Counted from the stretch's first letter, positions 6,956 to 15,769 are shown. The stretch is 64,000 nt of DNA from Fluviicola sp. (GCA_002734065.2 NVXU02000014.1:29277-93276); one strand, 5' to 3'. The notes: generated by a model not told the origin, from the letters alone. Translations and numbers: made by a program.

Positions 6956-8587
6956 CTTATAAAACCGAAAACCACCAACTTTCCTCACCAATTTAAAATT
7001 AGCATTCGCATCTAGCTCCGTATTTGTTGATTTCGAAACCATATAGACATCCTTGTCCACGTTGCCGGTGAGTAACCAAGTTTGGTCTTTGCGCTTTTCT
7101 GACAAACCGTAAGGTTGCTGAAAGTAATAATATTGCGCGTAGCTTTTGTAGCCATAGGATTCAACATAGCAATCTTCTCCTTGAATACTTTCGTAGAAAG
7201 AAATAACAGGTCCTTGCGTAAAACCTTCAATTTTTGGGAGAATAAAAAACAAGACCAATAGCAAGGAAAACGCAACTGTTTTTGAAATAGTAACAAGCGC
7301 TTTGTTGATCATTCCTCGCTTAAGGAAGATAGTGGAGAGGATCATTCCAATCAAGAAGAAAACACCAATTAAAAACTCATAACCCGACCAATAAATAGGT
7401 GTTTTCATAGATTCAACCGCGAAAGGATCGTTCATGTAAGGGAAAAGCAATTCTTTGTTCTTCATAATCACTGGTAGAACAATGAGAATCACTGCCCATA
7501 CAGAACCGACAATAACGAACAAGACGGTTTGGTACTTTTTCCATGCTTCTTTTTGCTGAATTACCTGATAGAGAAAAAACGCTGCTAAGAAAGATAGCGG
7601 GATGTAAGTCATTGAAGAATAATGAATTATCTTCGTTGTAGAAATGCTGAATAAGATGATGACCACCCAAAAAAGACTCAGCATCCAGACTCTAAAGTCG
7701 AGTGCCAGACGTTCCGATTTTCTTCTGAAATAAGGTAGAGCAAAAATAGAAATGGGGAAGCAACCAATAAATACCACCACAAAATGATAGTAAAAAGGTT
7801 GCGCATGTCCTGCGACGGGTTGATTAAAGAGTTCAATTTGGTATTCGATGAATTGTTGAACAATTGCGATACCATTCTGTGCGACTTCCATACTTAACCA
7901 TGCACCAATTACGGCAATCATTCCAGCCAAGAAAAGCAGAATGTATTTGATTTTCGGGAAAGGTTTGAATTTCTTCAGAATAAGGTAAACCAACAAGGTT
8001 AAACCAAGTAAAAGAAAGCCAACAGGACCTTTTGTAATGACGCTTAATCCGCTAAATAGCCCCGAATAGATGGCGAGTTTTCCGATTTTATCTTCTTCCT
8101 TGCCTAAAACGCGCATCATAAAATAGATGGACATAAAAATAAAATAGTTAAAAACGGGATCAATGATTCCTGATTTGAAGTAGAGGTGAGGCAGGAATGA
8201 ACCGAAGAAAACAATTGCCCAAATCAAGCCAAATTTTGCTGAGAAATGTTTTTTTCCGATGAAATAGAAGCTAAGCAGGTAAATTAACCCGAACAATGCG
8301 TTTGGAAAACGTGCGGCAAACTCATTGATGCCAAAAAGTTTCATAGCGCCGACTTGCAACCAGAAAAAGAAAGGAGGTTTCTCCCAAAACGGACTGAAAT
8401 TGATCTGAACACGCAAATAATCATTGCTCGCAATCATTTCTCGTGCAGATTCCGCAAAATTGATCTCGTCCCAATCAAATAGATGCGTATTTCCTAAACC
8501 AACAAAAAAGAACAAGGATAGGCCAAGCAACAGAAATACACTGTACTTAGAACTATTCGCTATGATATTAAAATATTTATTGATCAT
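6941..8587 (-). CDS. GT39-family integral membrane glycosyltransferase (ArnT/PMT-like)
   Basis: The protein has 548 residues and about twelve membrane helices. The first periplasmic loop carries DWDEINFAESAREM (near residue 38), the acidic motif of GT-C enzymes such as ArnT and PMT that use polyprenyl-phosphate sugars. EKPPFFFWLQ follows, as in ArnT relatives. The likely role is transfer of a sugar from undecaprenyl-phosphate to lipid A, another glycolipid or a protein on the periplasmic side; the acceptor is unknown. The minus-strand neighbours, a GT2 of the dolichol-phosphate-mannose-synthase type (9873) and a PHP-like protein (8707), fit a donor-lipid plus transferase pathway. The gap to the upstream PHP gene is 119 bp. 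Confidence 0.88.
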   Translation of the reverse strand: MINKYFNIIANSSKYSVFLLLGLSLFFFVGLGNTHLFDWDEINFAESAREMIASNDYLRVQINFSPFWEKPPFFFWLQVGAMKLFGINEFAARFPNALFGLIYLLSFYFIGKKHFSAKFGLIWAIVFFGSFLPHLYFKSGIIDPVFNYFIFMSIYFMMRVLGKEEDKIGKLAIYSGLFSGLSVITKGPVGFLLLGLTLLVYLILKKFKPFPKIKYILLFLAGMIAVIGAWLSMEVAQNGIAIVQQFIEYQIELFNQPVAGHAQPFYYHFVVVFIGCFPISIFALPYFRRKSERLALDFRVWMLSLFWVVIILFSISTTKIIHYSSMTYIPLSFLAAFFLYQVIQQKEAWKKYQTVLFVIVGSVWAVILIVLPVIMKNKELLFPYMNDPFAVESMKTPIYWSGYEFLIGVFFLIGMILSTIFLKRGMINKALVTISKTVAFSLLLVLFFILPKIEGFTQGPVISFYESIQGEDCYVESYGYKSYAQYYYFQQPYGLSEKRKDQTWLLTGNVDKDVYMVSKSTNTELDANANFKLVRKVGGFRFYKRSLE

Positions 8588-8670
8588 TTTTTTAATTTCC
8601 CCCTTTGGAGGGGGGTTAAGGGGGAGAATATTACATTGAATTTTAATTCTTTACTTTTCATCTTTCATTC

Positions 8671-8706
8671 CTAACTCATAACTCATCACTCCTCACTCCT
8701 CACTCC
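8671..8706 (-). repeat. Post-stop GGAGTGA tandem repeat, copy 3
   Basis: On the minus strand the PHP gene ends AAG AAG TGA and runs straight into GGAGTGAGGAGTGAGGAGTG and then ATGAGTTATGAG. The stop TGA is in phase with the repeat unit. Confidence 0.85.
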
Positions 8707-9867
8707 TCACTTCTTCCTCCTCCAAATCCTCCTCATCAAAAATAACAAACTCAACGAAACCAGAAAAGCCACAATTCTAAACCCCCAGGTTTTCATAAAG
8801 TTTGCTTCTGCTTTTACATTGACATTTAACGGAGCATTTTCTCCGTCAATTCTCAAAATAGGATTCAAATATAAATGACTGTTCTTATTGTAAGCAACTG
8901 CTCTAACATAAGTGTCATTCTCCGAAAAAATATAGTTAATGTTGTCGTCATTGAGAATTTTTGCGACCACTTTTCCATCCTGTCCTTTCAATACGATAGA
9001 ATCAGCTTTGGTTGAAAGGCAAATGCTCAATGTTGCATCTTTTACTTCGCAACTTTCCAAGAGGTTATCACATTCTCCATTATGACTCCAAATTGCATAA
9101 TTCTTTCCGTGCTTCATCGCTTGCATTACGGAGTCCGGATGTCGAACTTCAGAATGAATGATGTTCCATATTCTAAAAGTAGGTTCTTTAACCAAATCGT
9201 GGGTGTCGTCATTGCCCATAATCCATGTCAAACGACCAGCTGATAACGCAGCGTCCCAATGTTCTTCAGAGACTCGATAATGATTGAGGACTTCTGTAAA
9301 TTCATAGCCAACCAAATGTTGCATATCGCTGAAAGACCTGCCACCAGCGAACTTCGGATGTGCCATTGAGACCATTGCTCCGTTTGCTTTGATATTCTCA
9401 ATGATTTTTTGCTTGTGAGAAGTCAATTGGTAGAGCGGGTAATCGAAGTAAGAAACTTTCGGAGAATTAATGGCTAAATAGTGCGATTTAAAAATGTTGT
9501 AACCGTGCTCATAAACAGGAATGTACAAATCCGTAAATTGTTTTCCGTAGGTGCTTATTTTATGGTAGTTCGAAATTCCCGCAATGTCATAACCTCGTTC
9601 TGTATAGCCGTCAAAGACATCTTTCTCTGTGTTATGACCGTTTGTAACAGACTTCCAAGCAACAGTATGTGCGTGAAAATTTGCTCTATAAGAAGAGTCT
9701 GGCAAATTCTCATACGGGTTAAAAATAGTGTCTCCAGAGAATGCTTTTGGTTCTGGGAAATTGTAAATCGTTGTATTTATGTAGAATATGGAAGCAAATA
9801 ACAGCACAAAAACCAGCAATGAAAGAATTAACTTCACCAGAATGGATGCTATTGTTTTGAAATTCAA
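8707..9867 (-). CDS. Membrane-anchored PHP-like metal-dependent hydrolase
   Basis: The protein has 386 residues. An N-terminal hydrophobic helix (about 10-30) and a C-terminal one (about 355-378), followed by RRIWRRKK, place the central domain outside the cytoplasm. The central domain begins YRANFHAHTVAW; the HxH pair is the first metal-binding motif of the PHP fold, and NYHK, AHPKF and GNDDTHD supply further likely ligands. PHP domains are phosphoesterases. With the polyprenyl-sugar enzymes beside it, a role in removing or trimming a phosphate during glycolipid assembly is possible but only inferred. The GT2 gene ends 5 bp upstream, so the two are one operon. Confidence 0.78.
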   Translation of the reverse strand: MNFKTIASILVKLILSLLVFVLLFASIFYINTTIYNFPEPKAFSGDTIFNPYENLPDSSYRANFHAHTVAWKSVTNGHNTEKDVFDGYTERGYDIAGISNYHKISTYGKQFTDLYIPVYEHGYNIFKSHYLAINSPKVSYFDYPLYQLTSHKQKIIENIKANGAMVSMAHPKFAGGRSFSDMQHLVGYEFTEVLNHYRVSEEHWDAALSAGRLTWIMGNDDTHDLVKEPTFRIWNIIHSEVRHPDSVMQAMKHGKNYAIWSHNGECDNLLESCEVKDATLSICLSTKADSIVLKGQDGKVVAKILNDDNINYIFSENDTYVRAVAYNKNSHLYLNPILRIDGENAPLNVNVKAEANFMKTWGFRIVAFLVSLSLLFLMRRIWRRKK

Positions 9868-9872
9868 TCGAT

Positions 9873-10622
9873 TTATGCTTTAGTGTGAAAAATTTTAGAC
9901 TTTGCAATGCCAATTTTATTGAAAAAGTACATCCAAGAAACTTTTAGAACACCTAGTCCATAGGTTGAACTTCTCGCAAGATTAATAGAAGAGGCATCGT
10001 CAAAGTATTTGGTTGGGCAGGTAATTTCTGCAATTTCGTAACCTGCGTAGAATATTTGCGCCAACATTTGATTATCAAAAATAAAATCATCCGAATTGAT
10101 GTTGTAATTGATGCCTTCGAGAACCTCTTTGGAGAACATTCTGTAACCGGTGTGGTATTCCGATAACTTTTGATTCATCAATATGTTCTGACTTAATGTT
10201 AAGAATCGATTGGCGATGTATTTGTACAAAGGCATTCCACCTTTTTTAGCTCCTTTTCCAAGAATTCTTGAACCAATCACAACAGGATAAACATCGTTGG
10301 CAATGAGGTAGGCCATTGATTCTATCAATTTTGGGGTGTATTGATAATCGGGGTGTAACATCACAACAATATCAGCACCCAATTCCAATGCCTTGTTATA
10401 GCAAGATTTTTGGTTGCCGCCATAACCTTTGTTTTCTTCGTGAACAATGATGTGTTTAATGCCGATTTCTCGCCCTAACTCCGCGGTGTTGTCACTACTT
10501 TTATCATCTACCAAAACGACATCATCCACAATGTCAAATGGGATTTCATCGTAGGTTTTCTGCAAAGTTTTCGCTGCGTTGTAAGCAGGAAGAATAACAA
10601 TCAATTTTTTTCCTTTAATCAT
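9873..10622 (-). CDS. GT2-family glycosyltransferase (polyprenyl-phosphate sugar synthase type)
   Basis: The protein has 249 residues. It begins KLIVILPAYNAAKTL with the GT-A strand, followed by VVLVDDKSSDNTAEL for nucleotide binding and ADIVVMLHPDYQY, where HPD is the DxD-like metal site. SEYHTGYRMFSKE near residue 165 is typical of dolichol-phosphate mannose or glucose synthases. It probably loads a sugar from a nucleotide donor onto undecaprenyl-phosphate for the GT39 enzyme downstream. There is no long C-terminal membrane domain, as in the short DPM1-like subgroup. A promoter element lies 20 bp upstream. Confidence 0.88.
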   Translation of the reverse strand: MIKGKKLIVILPAYNAAKTLQKTYDEIPFDIVDDVVLVDDKSSDNTAELGREIGIKHIIVHEENKGYGGNQKSCYNKALELGADIVVMLHPDYQYTPKLIESMAYLIANDVYPVVIGSRILGKGAKKGGMPLYKYIANRFLTLSQNILMNQKLSEYHTGYRMFSKEVLEGINYNINSDDFIFDNQMLAQIFYAGYEIAEITCPTKYFDDASSINLARSSTYGLGVLKVSWMYFFNKIGIAKSKIFHTKA

Positions 10623-10642
10623 ATACTGTTCAAATTGGTGGT

Positions 10643-10650
10643 CAAAGATA
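10643..10650 (-). promoter_or_regulatory. Promoter element TATCTTTG for the GT2-PHP-GT39 operon
   Basis: Exact TAnnTTTG on the minus strand, 20 bases before the ATG at 10622. A TTTG at 10672-10675 (minus) lies 21 nt upstream as a -33 candidate. Confidence 0.5.
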
Positions 10651-10747
10651 ATTGTTAATTGTTAAATGCTGCAAAGTATGGGAGATAATCTTTTTGGAGC
10701 ATTGGAGCTTTCGATTGTTAGAGCTTTTGATTATTAGACAGATTACT

Positions 10748-10840
10748 CATAATCCATAATCCTAACACCTATCAACGTCATAATCCATAATCCTAACACC
10801 TATCAACATTATAATTCATAATCCTAACAAGCATCTACTT
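10748..10840 (-). repeat. Three tandem 31-nt units, family of the TGTTAGGATTATGA repeat
   Basis: Units at 10748-10778 and 10779-10809 are nearly identical 31-mers (CATAATCCATAATCCTAACA and on), and a third diverged unit is at 10810-10840. On the minus strand the tract reads TGTTAGGATTATGGATTATG and follows the stop of the gene ending at 10854. Related tracts are at 14750, 34408 and 51700. Confidence 0.85.
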
Positions 10841-10853
10841 CCATTACCCACGA

Positions 10854-11333
10854 CTAAAGGTCTTGCCTAAACGTATGCACATCGTTGTGATGCTCTTCAA
10901 TCTTATCCTTGATAATCTGTATTGTCCGCGCTAGGATGAAGATATCTTGCGTTGTTTTATGTTTTAGCCATGCCCAACTCGACTGTTCATCTTCGACGGC
11001 GAGTGCAATGTGATAGAGAATTTCAAAGCCATTCATCAACAACCATTTTTGGGCACTTTCGTTTCCTTCCGCAGCATTAATCATGGCCATTAATTGGAAG
11101 TAACCATTCTCTTGCAGCCAATTTCTCGCATCATCTTTAAGATAAATAGCGAAGGTAGCCATTGCCAATTCTTCGTAGCCGTTTTCTTTGAGCCATCGAG
11201 TGATTTCTTCGTTACCTTCAATAGCTTTTGCCCATGCTAGAATGATTTTTGGAGAATAATCAATGGATTTTAGAGGGACTTTCTGTATCTTCTCAATATT
11301 TACCTTTCTTTTCTTTCTAAACCAACTAGCCAT
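10854..11333 (-). CDS. Hypothetical protein with internal WLKENGY repeats
   Basis: The protein has 159 residues from the ATG at 11333, which begins MASWFRKKRK. A longer frame upstream lies inside the preceding gene. Residues about 30-140 contain three or four copies of a roughly 33-residue unit: WLKENGYEELAMATFAIYL, WLQENGYFQLMAMINAAEG and WLLMNGFEILYHIALAVED. The spacing suggests stacked helical hairpins. I do not recognise a function. The start overlaps the stop of the SpmAB-like gene by 8 bp, so the two are translationally linked. Confidence 0.7.
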   Translation of the reverse strand: MASWFRKKRKVNIEKIQKVPLKSIDYSPKIILAWAKAIEGNEEITRWLKENGYEELAMATFAIYLKDDARNWLQENGYFQLMAMINAAEGNESAQKWLLMNGFEILYHIALAVEDEQSSWAWLKHKTTQDIFILARTIQIIKDKIEEHHNDVHTFRQDL

Positions 11334-12558
11334 GTGCGTAGAATAAATAAGAGATGAATATGGCAGAAACAATGCCGATAAAATCTGCAATAAGTCCTGC
11401 TGTTACGGCGTATCGGGTATTTCTAATTTTTACAGAACCGAAATAAACGGCCAAAACGTAGAATGTTGTCTCCGTGCTCCCTTGGAAGGTGGCTGCAATT
11501 TTCTCCTGCATAGAATCAACGCCGTAATGACTCATTACTTCTAAGTAGGCACCTCTCGCACCGCTTCCGCTCAAAGGTTTCATGAATGCAACGGGCAAGG
11601 CGTCTATCCATTCTGTAACGGTTAAACCTGCATATATCGCGAGCATTTTAATTCCGTCTAGGAGGATGTCCAATGCGCCAGATGCTCGAAAAACAGCAAT
11701 TGCAGCAAGCATGGCAATGAGATAGGGAATGATGCTAATGGCAACGCTGAAACCATCCTTTGCCCCGTCGATAAACGATTCATAGACGTTCACTTTTCTT
11801 CTTGCCGCAAGTCCAATAAACGAGATTACAATGAGAAATATAGTGACATTTCCTCCGACTTTAGAAATCACATCTCCATTTTCAGGATGATTAACGACAT
11901 AATAGAGGAGTGAGCCAATCAGTAAGGTTGCCGTTCCAACGTAAGCAAGAATAACCTTGTTGAATAGGTTGATTTTTTGCCGAATAGAAACATAAATCAA
12001 TCCTCCTAAAGAGGCGATAAATGTAGCAATAAGAATGGGTAAGAAAACAGCAGTTGGTGATTCTGACCCCGCTCTGTAAGCAAAAATAGTAACGGGAATG
12101 ATGGTTAGACCAGAAGTATTGAGCACCAAAAACATAATCTGTGCATTGGAGGCTGTTTCTTTCTCTGGATTCAATTCTTGCAATTCTTTCATGGCTTTTA
12201 GTCCAAGAGGAGTAGCAGAATTATCAAGTCCTAGCATGTTTGCGCTGAAATTCATCATCATAGAACCAACAGCCGGGTGTTCTTTCGGAACCTCGGGAAA
12301 CAGTCGTGAGAATAGGGGAGAGACCAATCTCGTGAGGATCTTGACGGAACCTCCATTTTCTCCGATTTTCATGATTCCCATCCAAAGACAGATGATTCCA
12401 GTAAGAGAAAGAGAAATTTCAAATCCCGTCGTGGCAGAACCCATTAAAGCATCCACAAGGTCTTTGAAGATGTCTAAATCTTGCAAGAATATTAGTTTGC
12501 TTACTGCGACAACAAAAGCAATGAGAAACATCCCAATCCATATCCTATTTAAAATCAT
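11326..12558 (-). CDS. Nucleoside-recognition (Gate) domain membrane protein, SpmA-SpmB fusion type
   Basis: The protein has 410 residues and about ten membrane helices. Two Gate domains are visible: an N-terminal one with LTGIICLWMGIMKIGENGG and NMLGLDNSATPLGLKAMKEL, and a C-terminal one with PYLIAMLAAIAVFRASGALD and QGSTETTFYVLAVYFG. These are the SpmA and SpmB halves, separate in Bacillus and fused here as is usual in Bacteroidota. Despite the sporulation name, Gate-domain proteins resemble nucleoside and other small-molecule transporters. The substrate is unknown. Near-consensus GATATTTG ends four bases before the ATG. Confidence 0.88.
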   Translation of the reverse strand: MILNRIWIGMFLIAFVVAVSKLIFLQDLDIFKDLVDALMGSATTGFEISLSLTGIICLWMGIMKIGENGGSVKILTRLVSPLFSRLFPEVPKEHPAVGSMMMNFSANMLGLDNSATPLGLKAMKELQELNPEKETASNAQIMFLVLNTSGLTIIPVTIFAYRAGSESPTAVFLPILIATFIASLGGLIYVSIRQKINLFNKVILAYVGTATLLIGSLLYYVVNHPENGDVISKVGGNVTIFLIVISFIGLAARRKVNVYESFIDGAKDGFSVAISIIPYLIAMLAAIAVFRASGALDILLDGIKMLAIYAGLTVTEWIDALPVAFMKPLSGSGARGAYLEVMSHYGVDSMQEKIAATFQGSTETTFYVLAVYFGSVKIRNTRYAVTAGLIADFIGIVSAIFISYLFYAHG

Positions 12559-12562
12559 AGTT

Positions 12563-12570
12563 CAAATATC
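12563..12570 (-). promoter_or_regulatory. Near-consensus promoter element GATATTTG, leaderless spacing
   Basis: It matches TAnnTTTG except for the first base and lies four bases before the ATG at 12558 on the minus strand. Confidence 0.35.
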
Positions 12571-12731
12571 AGTAAAATTTTAATGAAGAATCAAGAATGA
12601 AAAATTAATAATGAACATTTGAATGTTGTCAAGTCATTTTTGAAGAGGAAGCAGAACTACGCTGCACTAAATAAAGTTGGTCAATTTGATTATTTTACTA
12701 ATCTTTGACGTTAGTAACGAGTAAGGTAACT

Positions 12732-13012
12732 ATGTTAAGTCATTTGGTAGTAAAGAAACAGAGAAAGTATGGAATGGGGAGCGTTCTAAAAAGTTGCCAA
12801 ATGATATTCAAGAAGTTGCGAGGAGAAAATTGAGAATGTTGAATAACTCAATCGATGTAGAAGATTTACGCATCCCCCCTTCAGATAGACTTGAAAAATT
12901 AAAAGGGAAGTTAAAAGACTTCTATAGTATTAAAATTAATAAGCAGTGGTGAATTATTTTTACTTGGAATAATGGAAACGCATTTGAAACAGAAATAATT
13001 GATTATCATTAA
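12732..13012 (+). pseudogene. higB: Broken HigB-type (RelE superfamily) toxin
   Basis: Reading in the frame of 12734 gives KSFGSKETEKVWNGERSKKL, then LPNDIQEVARRKLRML, LRIPPSDRLEKLKG and INKQW, a stop (TGA, 12950-12952), and IIFTWNNGNAFETEIIDYH ending at TAA 13010. This is the full HigB sequence; the stop stands where the family has arginine in NxQWRIxF, so CGA to TGA is the simplest change. The ATG at 12732 is one base out of frame with the rest, as if ATG-nTT-AAG lost a base after the start, and no in-frame start exists back to the TAA at 12722. Two lesions make it non-functional. It lies 10 bp before higA in the usual toxin-first order. Confidence 0.85.
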
Positions 13013-13022
13013 AAACAATGTC

Positions 13023-13319
13023 ATGAATAGTTTGAAAAATATACACCCAGGAGAAATTCTCTTAGAAGAATTTTTGAAGCCTTTTGAGATAACTGCATAT
13101 CGACTATCGAAAGATACTTTCATTCCTCAGACTAGAATCAGTGAAATTATTAAAGGAAGAAGAAGAATCACCGCTGATACAGCATTGAGGTTTTCAAAAT
13201 ACTTTGGTGTTTCTGCGAAATTTTGGTTGGGCCTCCAAGACGACTATGATTTGGAGGATGAGAAGAGGAAGCAGAAAAAGGAATTGGATAATATTAAGAA
13301 GGTGAATGATGCCGCTTAA
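13023..13319 (+). CDS. higA: HigA-type antitoxin, XRE helix-turn-helix regulator
   Basis: The protein has 98 residues from the ATG at 13023. It starts NSLKNIHPGEILLEEFLKP, the classical HigA opening. The helix-turn-helix covers about residues 22-60 (YRLSKDTFIPQTRISEIIKG), followed by FWLGLQDDYDLEDEKRK. HigA binds HigB and represses the operon. The reading frame is intact although the toxin upstream is broken, so it may persist as a solo regulator or an anti-addiction module. The frame remains open 24 bases upstream, but the chosen ATG matches family length. Confidence 0.93.
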   Translation: MNSLKNIHPGEILLEEFLKPFEITAYRLSKDTFIPQTRISEIIKGRRRITADTALRFSKYFGVSAKFWLGLQDDYDLEDEKRKQKKELDNIKKVNDAA

Positions 13320-13340
13320 GGAAAGTTTTGATATTAAGTG

Positions 13341-13901
13341 TCACTGGCTTAGCTTTATAAAATTCTCAATCAGTATTCTCCCGTGATTTCCAGAAACTTC
13401 TGGGTGAAATTGTACGCCAAATATAGTTTTCTCTTTGTGTTGCATTACCTCGTTGACACAGGCGTCAGAAGATGCGACCAGTTCAAACCCCGCAGGAATG
13501 GAAATCGTTTCGCAATGGTCTTCCATCATTTCAATTGCGTTTGGAAGTCGGTCAAAAAGCGGGCAATCTTCGTATGCTTCAATTGTTTGCCAATCTCTGT
13601 CTTCCTTCATGCGACTGGCAAAGGCGCCGTGCAGTAATCCTATGATTTGGTGTCCAAAGCAAATCCCAAGAACGGGAAGTTCAGTCATTTTTATCCAATC
13701 TAACTTTGAAATGTATGGAGAAGGATCGACTTCTGTGACAAGTAAAGGTGCTCCCGAAATGATAACTCCGCAGACATTTTCAAGGTCACTTTCTTTGAAG
13801 TCCATCAATTTTGCAGATTTCACGTCAATGAATTCATCTACGATGCTTTCGATGTATTTGGTTTTGTTACTGCCAGAGTCTATGACGAGGATTTGTTTCA
13901 T
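13341..13901 (-). CDS. Class I glutamine amidotransferase-like protein
   Basis: The protein has 186 residues. The nucleophile elbow is GICFGHQIIG (Cys near residue 82), and the catalytic His-Glu appear as GVQFHPEVSG near residue 165. The domain resembles the glutaminase half of GMP synthase and TrpG. No synthase partner lies beside it, so this is a stand-alone GATase whose ammonia acceptor is unknown; a peptidase-like or gamma-glutamyl hydrolase role is also possible. Its 3' end faces the 3' end of higA. Confidence 0.85.
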   Translation of the reverse strand: MKQILVIDSGSNKTKYIESIVDEFIDVKSAKLMDFKESDLENVCGVIISGAPLLVTEVDPSPYISKLDWIKMTELPVLGICFGHQIIGLLHGAFASRMKEDRDWQTIEAYEDCPLFDRLPNAIEMMEDHCETISIPAGFELVASSDACVNEVMQHKEKTIFGVQFHPEVSGNHGRILIENFIKLSQ

Positions 13902-14018
13902 TGTTTAGTTTTGGAAGAGTTAATGAGTGTTGTTGCGCAGAGAGCCACAGAGTAGGCACAGAGGTTCGCAGAGTAAAAAGTGGAGCTTGCATTATTGTTA
14001 ATTATTAATTGTCCATTA

Positions 14019-14630
14019 TTAATTAACAACCCCAATTCCCTGTCTCACAATCTCAACGCCATCGGTGCAATCAACAACTGTCGAAGCATCTAATCTTCCT
14101 TGTCCTCCATCAATGATTAAATCAACTTGGTTGTCGAAGCGCTCATAAATTACATAAGGATCGATAAAATAATTTTTTATTTCGTCTTCATCATCATGCA
14201 AGGAGGTCGTTGCCATTGGATTTCCTAATTCTCTCACGATTTCAAGCGCAATATCGTTGTCTGGAATTCTAATTCCGACTTCCTTACGGTTGGTATCAAA
14301 TCTACGAGGCACCTCATTGGTTGCGGTAAGAATGAAAGTAAAAGGTCCTGGTAATGACTTGTTCAGTAACTTGTAGGTTGGTCGGTCAATGTGTTTTACG
14401 TATTCCGATATTTGACTTAAATCATGGCAGATAATTGAAAAGTTTGCCTTCTTTAACTTCACGCCCTTGTAGGTTGCCAATGTGTTCAAAGCTTTTTTGT
14501 TGTTCAAATCACAACCGATGGCGTAAACAGTATCTGTTGGGAAGATAATCAACCCTCCTTTCTTTAGAATATTTACAGCTTGCTGAATGATTCTCTGATC
14601 AATGTTGTCTGGATTGATTTCTATAAGCAT
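14019..14630 (-). CDS. tsaC: L-threonylcarbamoyladenylate synthase (Sua5/YciO/YrdC family)
   Basis: The protein has 203 residues. It makes threonylcarbamoyl-AMP from threonine, bicarbonate and ATP, the first step of t6A formation at position 37 of ANN-decoding tRNAs. Family marks are GGLIIFPTDTVYAIGCDLNN near residue 28, KRxxKxxNFSIIC with VKLKKANFSII, and LPGPFTFIL near residue 93, then RIPDNDIALEIV. The length fits the YrdC/YciO group without a Sua5 C-terminal domain. YciO paralogues share these motifs, so TsaC rather than YciO is likely but not certain. Confidence 0.85.
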   Translation of the reverse strand: MLIEINPDNIDQRIIQQAVNILKKGGLIIFPTDTVYAIGCDLNNKKALNTLATYKGVKLKKANFSIICHDLSQISEYVKHIDRPTYKLLNKSLPGPFTFILTATNEVPRRFDTNRKEVGIRIPDNDIALEIVRELGNPMATTSLHDDEDEIKNYFIDPYVIYERFDNQVDLIIDGGQGRLDASTVVDCTDGVEIVRQGIGVVN

Positions 14631-14751
14631 ACCCCCGTTGGTTTTTTAATTAAAGATAGTGATTTAATTTGAAGATTTGAAAATTGAAGAGGATAGTTGT
14701 AAAAATTTGAATAGGGCTAATCTTCCAATTGTTATTAGAATATCCACTTCA

Positions 14752-14790
14752 ATAATTCATAATTCATAATCTAACAGGAATCAACTTCTC
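14752..14790 (-). repeat. TGTTAGATTATGAATTATGA repeat downstream of the rhomboid operon
   Basis: On the minus strand, after the rhomboid stop at 14853, the DNA reads GAAGTTGATTCCTGTTAG then ATTATGAATTATGAATTATTG. This is the same family as 10748-10840, 34408-34640 and 51700-51731. The bases between 14791 and 14852 contain a GCCGAGCG..CGAGG word like those near 4764. Confidence 0.65.
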
Positions 14791-14852
14791 CCACGAACCT
14801 ACTGCAACTCATCACTCTAACAACAGTTGGTTGCCGAGCGTTAGCCGAGGTG

Positions 14853-15767
14853 CTACTTCTTACTTTGATTAAACAAAAAGTCTTTCTCTTTCTTAGTCAA
14901 TGATTCATAACCAGATTTTGAGATTTTGTCCAGTATTTTATCAATGACTTCTTGTTTACTTTTCTTTTCTGTATTGTAATCTTCATCGGACTTATGGCGA
15001 ACAGATTTGCCACCTTTCTTTACTTTCATACGTGTTGCATCTTTCTTAGCAAAGATTTTTAGAATAGAATTCATGAATCCTTGAGAAAGTGTAACAATGT
15101 TACTTGAAGCATGTACATTCTGTATGGACCATACTCCTAAAATTGCTCCTCCTAGGTGTGCAAAATGTGCAGTGTTATCGCCAGAATCTAATTTAAAAAA
15201 GTCCATTAAAATGAATGCAATGGCCAAGAAAATGATTCTTACAGAGAAAAAACCGAATAAATTAACCTTTGTATTGGGTCGGTAAAACGCAACAGCGACG
15301 AAAATCGCCATGATAGAACCGGATGCACCGACAACGCTAATACTCGTAAATTGTAACTTCTCGAATGCTGCATAAGCAATGACTTCGAGTAATCCTCCCA
15401 AAATTCCACCGAGGATGTAGGTTGCCAAAAGTCGTTTCGCATTGAACAATTGCTCGAACATTCTCCCTGCAAAATAAAGGAAAATCATGTTCCAAAGTAA
15501 GTGCATTAACCCATAATGGGTGAACATATAGGTGAATAATGCCCACGGATGCGTGATAAACGACATAAAATCGGTTTGCAAACCAAGAAATGGATTTACG
15601 TATGAATCCACAAATGCGCCTTCTGAAGAGCCTAGTAGCGAAGAGAAGATACTTAAAGCACGAATACCAATGAAGATAACGAGATTGATAAAAATCAATT
15701 TCACCGTCATTCCACCATGCTTTAATTGATGCCTGATGCTGTCTATAAAAGTTGCTTGTGTCTGCAT
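14853..15767 (-). CDS. Rhomboid family intramembrane serine protease
   Basis: The protein has 304 residues and about six membrane segments. Catalytic serine: VVGASGSIMAIFVA (GASG motif near residue 150). Catalytic histidine: AHFAHLGGAILG near residue 205. The L1-loop motif WNMIFLYFAGRMFEQL is present near residue 90. Rhomboids cleave membrane proteins within the bilayer. A basic C-terminal tail of about 80 residues (KKGGKSVRHKSDEDY...) is extra to the core fold. The gene starts 2 bp after a second rhomboid gene. Confidence 0.93.
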   Translation of the reverse strand: MQTQATFIDSIRHQLKHGGMTVKLIFINLVIFIGIRALSIFSSLLGSSEGAFVDSYVNPFLGLQTDFMSFITHPWALFTYMFTHYGLMHLLWNMIFLYFAGRMFEQLFNAKRLLATYILGGILGGLLEVIAYAAFEKLQFTSISVVGASGSIMAIFVAVAFYRPNTKVNLFGFFSVRIIFLAIAFILMDFFKLDSGDNTAHFAHLGGAILGVWSIQNVHASSNIVTLSQGFMNSILKIFAKKDATRMKVKKGGKSVRHKSDEDYNTEKKSKQEVIDKILDKISKSGYESLTKKEKDFLFNQSKK

Positions 15768-15769
15768 GA

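Noticed and set aside
10748..10840. Short CRISPR-like array of 31-nt units
   Set aside because: The units are directly tandem with no spacers.
12636..12720. Remnant of a second HigA C-terminus
   Set aside because: A 14-nt phrase AAGAGGAAGCAGAA is shared with higA (13264 region), but the surrounding translation does not align with HigA.
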